From: Planctomycetota bacterium
GTDB lineage: Bacteria; Planctomycetota; UBA11346
Assembly: GCA_024641365.1 (NCBI GenBank)
Contig: JAHEDF010000149.1
Location: 1 to 8,393 of the forward strand
Direction: 5' to 3'
DNA: 8,393 nt
In this document: piece by piece, positions 5,878-8,393 of the stretch
How the letters are laid out: each line of letters starts with the position of its first letter
Position numbering within the stretch: position 1 is the stretch's first letter
Program-made: the position numbers and the translations under genes
Notes under the pieces: model-generated
What the model was told of the DNA's origin: nothing
The model's input: the letters and a program-made list of their open reading frames with translations, nothing else
Database searches by the model: none

Positions 5878-6636
5878 GTGCCCCCGACCGACACCCATGT
5901 TTTAAGCGCAAAAGCGATTAGTCGCCTGGGCGTACTTCGCCATTTTGGCGAATTGACCGACGCAGATGCCAGCCACAAAAATTTGACCTTGGTCACGACC
6001 GATCATGGCGCGGCACAAGCACCTGAACATATTTCAGTCTCGCTCTTAGTCGATAACGCCGGCATCATTCGTGATGGACGTTTTCGTTCACCAGCAAAAG
6101 ACGGGCTTAAAGCAGCGTATGATTTAATGATTGAGCAAGCCATAGGTCGCACTTTGGAAGACGCTTCTCGATTCACGCCTCGTCAAGCCGATACGCAATT
6201 ACGCGATCCTGATGGTTCACCCGTTTTAGAATTAGTCGCTACCAATCACCCGGATGCTGATCATCCCTTTTATGTGCTGCGCAAAGCGCTTGAGCGCCAT
6301 CAAGGAACAAAAGGACAGGCAGAAGAAGCTGTTGTAACGGCTGGAACCGCTGCTGCTTTACCGTGGTCTGAAGTTGGCTTATTTGAAAAAGTCCGACGCA
6401 TCGAATCAGTTTTGGACACCCATGTACGACCAGCACTAGCCAGTGACGGTGGCGGCATTGATTTAGTTGATCTCAAAGACGATGAATTAATTGTCCAATA
6501 TCACGGTGCCTGTGGATCTTGTTCATCATCGGTCGGTGGGACACTTAATTTTATTCAAGACTCGCTTAATAACCATCTTAATACGCAATTGACGATTACG
6601 GTTAGCGGGATGGATGAGAGTATTATGGGGCTTTAG
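5878..6636 (+). CDS. NifU-family Fe-S protein: cysteine-free IscU-like domain fused to Nfu domain
   Basis: The 252-residue protein starts with GTG. The C-terminal part (about 168-245) is a complete NifU C-terminal (Nfu) domain: FEKVRRIESVLDTHVRPAL, SDGGGIDLVDL, then the cluster-binding CGSC (Cys212, Cys215). Nfu domains carry a labile [4Fe-4S] cluster between two subunits and hand it to target proteins. The N-terminal part (about 10-145) follows the IscU/NifU-N pattern: VSLLVDNAGIIRDGRFRS (54-71) matches the IscU segment with G-I-I-x-D-x-R-F-K, and IGRTLEDASRF (89-99) matches the following helix. However, none of the three scaffold cysteines remains, and Cys212 and Cys215 are the only cysteines in the protein. 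The N-domain therefore probably no longer assembles clusters and may serve as a structural or partner-binding module. The gene is divergent from cimA, and repeats begin at its stop codon. Confidence 0.85.
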   Translation: MPPTDTHVLSAKAISRLGVLRHFGELTDADASHKNLTLVTTDHGAAQAPEHISVSLLVDNAGIIRDGRFRSPAKDGLKAAYDLMIEQAIGRTLEDASRFTPRQADTQLRDPDGSPVLELVATNHPDADHPFYVLRKALERHQGTKGQAEEAVVTAGTAAALPWSEVGLFEKVRRIESVLDTHVRPALASDGGGIDLVDLKDDELIVQYHGACGSCSSSVGGTLNFIQDSLNNHLNTQLTITVSGMDESIMGL

Positions 6637-6765
6637 TTTCGAGGGCGTTGCCCTCGGGCTCCCACGCACTTTGTCGTTACTTTTTTTCATGCGCTTCGCT
6701 TTGAAAAAATGAGCGGATGGCTGCGCCATTGTATCCGCTCACCGTTACTCGGCGTGCGGGTTTTT
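6636..6765. repeat. Structured 130-bp repeat, copy 1
   Basis: The repeat begins with the last base of the NifU-family stop codon. It contains a perfect hairpin CGAGGGC-gtt-GCCCTCG (6640-6656), an A/T stem TTTTTTC (6682-6688) with GAAAAAA (6703-6709), and a 9-bp stem TGAGCGGAT (6710-6718) with ATCCGCTCA (6733-6741) that encloses GGC-tgc-GCC (6719-6727). It ends in a T-run. The first hairpin lies just after the stop codon and may act as the gene's 3' end, although no T-tract follows it directly. Confidence 0.85.
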
Positions 6766-6895
6766 GTTTCGAGGGCGTTGCCCTCGGGCTCCCGCGTTCC
6801 TTTGTCGCGGCTTTTTTTCTTCACTACGTTACGAAAAAATGGGCGGATCGGCTGCGCCGATTATATCCGCCCACCACCGCTCGGCGGACGATCGC
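6766..6895. repeat. Structured 130-bp repeat, copy 2
   Basis: The first 28 bases (6766-6793) are identical to those of copy 1 and include the hairpin CGAGGGC-gtt-GCCCTCG (6770-6786). The remainder differs in sequence but keeps every stem: TTTTTTC (6813-6819) with GAAAAAA (6833-6839); TGGGCGGAT (6840-6848) with ATCCGCCCA (6865-6873); and an inner ATCGGC-tgc-GCCGAT (6847-6861). An extra stem CCGCG/CGCGG (6792-6796 with 6806-6810) is specific to this copy. The end of the copy is taken from the 130-bp period and is approximate. Long open frames crossing both copies on the plus strand are repeat-derived and not credible genes. Confidence 0.8.
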
Positions 6896-6980
6896 CTGGC
6901 GGCTCATTTTATTTAACTACGTACATTTCTATCTTCGCAGGCACCACGATAATTGGTCGCGGACGATCGCCTGGCGGCTC
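6884..6980. repeat. 22-bp direct repeat, two copies
   Basis: The 22 bases at 6884-6905 (starting GCGGACGATCGCCTGG) occur again without change at 6959-6980, a 75-bp period. Each copy is followed by a T-rich stretch. The first copy overlaps the tail of the second 130-bp repeat. From 6981 to 7204 I see only a TTTATGCAT direct repeat and the ribosome site of the next gene. Confidence 0.85.
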
Positions 6981-7039
6981 GTATTTTTTGGTACTGTGGG
7001 TTCTTTTTTGCTTTTCTGGACTTTCACCCGGACAGATAG

Positions 7040-7061
7040 TTTATGCATAATCTTTATGCAT
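7040..7061. repeat. TTTATGCAT direct repeat containing a 10-bp palindrome
   Basis: TTTATGCAT occurs at 7040-7048 and again at 7053-7061. The first copy extends to the perfect palindrome TTATGCATAA (7041-7050). Its position about 145 bp before the SGNH hydrolase start would fit an operator, but no recognisable promoter anchors it, so this is only a candidate site. Confidence 0.3.
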
Positions 7062-7204
7062 GTGCTGACGATGGGGAAAGGCATGTGAATTTTGCAGTTT
7101 TAAATAGCTATTCGTGATTGATTTGTAATAAATCTGCTAGGTATCGATTATCTTTTAAATGAACAGCTTGGCTTTCTTTTCATATCATGAGAAAAGGTGA
7201 ACAC

Positions 7205-8393
7205 ATGTCTTCAATCGCTTATTCAAACTGCATAAAACATGTGATGCTACTCATGCTGTGTGCGTTGTGGGGCAATTCTACCGGATGGGCGGCAGATCCG
7301 TCTGGTCCAAAGACGATCATCCCAGAAGAAAAGGATCGCCCTCGGCATGATGGCTTTTTAAAAATTGCTCAGGCTGGTGGGGTCGATTTATTATTTTTAG
7401 GCGATTCTATTACAGATGGTTGGCGTCGTGCGGGTAAACCAGTGTGGGATAAATATTGGGAACCATTAAAAGCTGCTAATTTTGGTATTGGTGGTGATCG
7501 TACCGAACATGTCATTTGGCGAATTCGCAATGGTGAGTTGGAAGGTATTCAACCAAAACTCGTGGTATTAATGATTGGGACCAATAATTCTGAACCAGCA
7601 CCCGATGTTGCCCTTGGTATTAAAACAATCATTACTGATATAAATGAACGCTCCCCAAAAAGTCGCATCTTATTATTGGGTATATTTCCACGTGGCGCAA
7701 AACCAGAGGGACGTGCACGTAATCAGCAGGTTAATGAGATCATCTCAAAATTTACCGAAAATCGTTCGGTTTCTTATATGGATATTGGATCGGCATTCTT
7801 AACAGCTGATGGTACGCTTGAAGCAGATATTATGCCTGATTTTTTACATCCGAATTTAAAAGGATATCAGATTTGGGCAGACGCCATTCATGACACCGTT
7901 ATACGAATGTTACGTGAAGACCCATCAAAATTATTGCCACCAATTTCCAAACCGTCATCGGTTACCAAGGTCGCTAAATGCGAAGCCATGATCATGAGTG
8001 GTAAAGTCGGTGCGGGAGTAAAAGCATTAGAAAAATTAACCACTGACAAGAATCCCGAAACTGCCAACGCTGCGAATGCCAGTTTATCCATTGTAAAAGA
8101 ATGGAAGACCGCCATCGACGCTGAAATTGAAAAAGTTCAAAAAGAAGGTGACTATTATTTAGCTGTAGAATTAGCTACTGGCATGATGTCCGCCTACACA
8201 GGAGACGAAGCTAAATCTTATAAAACAATATTAACTGACCTTAAAAAGAACGATGCCTATGATGCTGGCGTTGCGTTCCAGAAAATTCGCGCCGTGCCGT
8301 ATATTCAACGCAAAGATCCACGCTTTGCTGCAATGGTAGCAGCTTTTATTAAAAAATATCCAGACGGGTATTATGCGAAATTAGCTGAATCAT
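7205..8393 (+). CDS. Secreted GDSL/SGNH-family hydrolase with long C-terminal helical tail (3' end missing)
   Basis: An open frame of 396 codons runs off the right edge. Residues 1-30 are a signal peptide (hydrophobic core VMLLMLCALWG, cleavage near WAA-D), so the enzyme is exported. Residues about 58-230 are an SGNH hydrolase: GDSIT (66-70, nucleophile Ser68), GIGGDR (94-99, oxyanion glycine), GTNN (125-128, oxyanion Asn) and DFLHPN (212-217, Asp212/His215 of the triad). All four blocks are intact. The order and spacing recall the platelet-activating-factor acetylhydrolase-like subgroup, which cleaves acetyl or acyl esters; the substrate is unknown. Residues about 240-396 form a Lys/Ala-rich, probably helical tail with tetratricopeptide-like character ending in FIKKYPDGYYAKLAES, unusual for a plain SGNH enzyme. 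The ATG is chosen because AAGGTGA (7194-7200) lies four bases upstream; an in-frame ATG at 7187 lacks a ribosome site. Confidence 0.88.
   Translation, partial: MSSIAYSNCIKHVMLLMLCALWGNSTGWAADPSGPKTIIPEEKDRPRHDGFLKIAQAGGVDLLFLGDSITDGWRRAGKPVWDKYWEPLKAANFGIGGDRTEHVIWRIRNGELEGIQPKLVVLMIGTNNSEPAPDVALGIKTIITDINERSPKSRILLLGIFPRGAKPEGRARNQQVNEIISKFTENRSVSYMDIGSAFLTADGTLEADIMPDFLHPNLKGYQIWADAIHDTVIRMLREDPSKLLPPISKPSSVTKVAKCEAMIMSGKVGAGVKALEKLTTDKNPETANAANASLSIVKEWKTAIDAEIEKVQKEGDYYLAVELATGMMSAYTGDEAKSYKTILTDLKKNDAYDAGVAFQKIRAVPYIQRKDPRFAAMVAAFIKKYPDGYYAKLAES

Noticed and set aside
5599..5898. 99-codon open frame on the minus strand across the divergent spacer.
   Set aside because: It overlaps the start of the NifU-family gene, has no ribosome site at its ATG, and shows no domain or sensible composition.
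6636..6895. Possible integron attC sites because of the imperfect palindromes and 130-bp size.
   Set aside because: The expected GTTRRRY/RYYYAAC core sites are not found and no gene cassette separates the copies.
6709..7088. Open frames of 113 and 123 codons on the plus strand.
   Set aside because: Both arise from the 130-bp and 22-bp repeats read in two frames; neither has a credible start or a recognisable domain.

Overview
The window looks like chromosomal DNA of a Gram-negative bacterium of moderate GC content. The evidence is an outer-membrane beta-barrel protein with a signal peptide and a C-terminal phenylalanine, purine-rich Shine-Dalgarno sites in front of several genes, and a set of housekeeping genes. 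The lineage cannot be fixed from the sequence. The YchJ protein has the same architecture as its gammaproteobacterial homologues, while the secreted SGNH hydrolase with its long C-terminal tail recalls Planctomycetes/PVC proteins. Both are impressions of family resemblance, not search results.

Layout. Positions 1-175 hold an 8-bp tandem repeat (seven units, running off the left edge) followed by an imperfect hairpin. A beta-barrel gene (176-838, minus) follows. Positions 841-1505 contain no convincing gene: a probable promoter for the barrel gene, then direct repeats that include a perfect 60-bp duplication, then a dense island of nested inverted repeats ending at the stop codon of the next gene. 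On the minus strand come a YchJ-type SEC-C protein (1506-2015), a two-cassette ABC-F ATPase (2065-3873), a rho-independent terminator (3911-3939) and an (R)-citramalate synthase, cimA (3944-5542). A 335-bp divergent spacer follows. It carries, on the cimA side, a possible isoleucine-rich leader peptide with alternative RNA pairings and, on the other side, a possible promoter for a NifU-family protein (5878-6636, plus). Immediately after that stop codon lie two 130-bp tandem copies of a structured repeat and a further 22-bp direct repeat. A secreted GDSL/SGNH-type hydrolase (7205 to the right edge, plus, incomplete) closes the window.

Functional links. CimA makes citramalate for the threonine-independent route to isoleucine, and the candidate leader peptide (MLRIITIRISTGH, four isoleucines in 13 residues) would suit attenuation by isoleucine supply. 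ABC-F and YchJ are 49 bp apart and may be co-transcribed, while cimA ends in its own terminator. The NifU-family protein keeps an intact Nfu [Fe-S] domain fused to an IscU-like domain that has lost every cysteine. The most unusual feature of the window is its intergenic DNA: many short perfect palindromes with three-base loops, often GCA/TGC, some nested inside larger closing stems, and one pair of repeat copies showing compensatory base changes.
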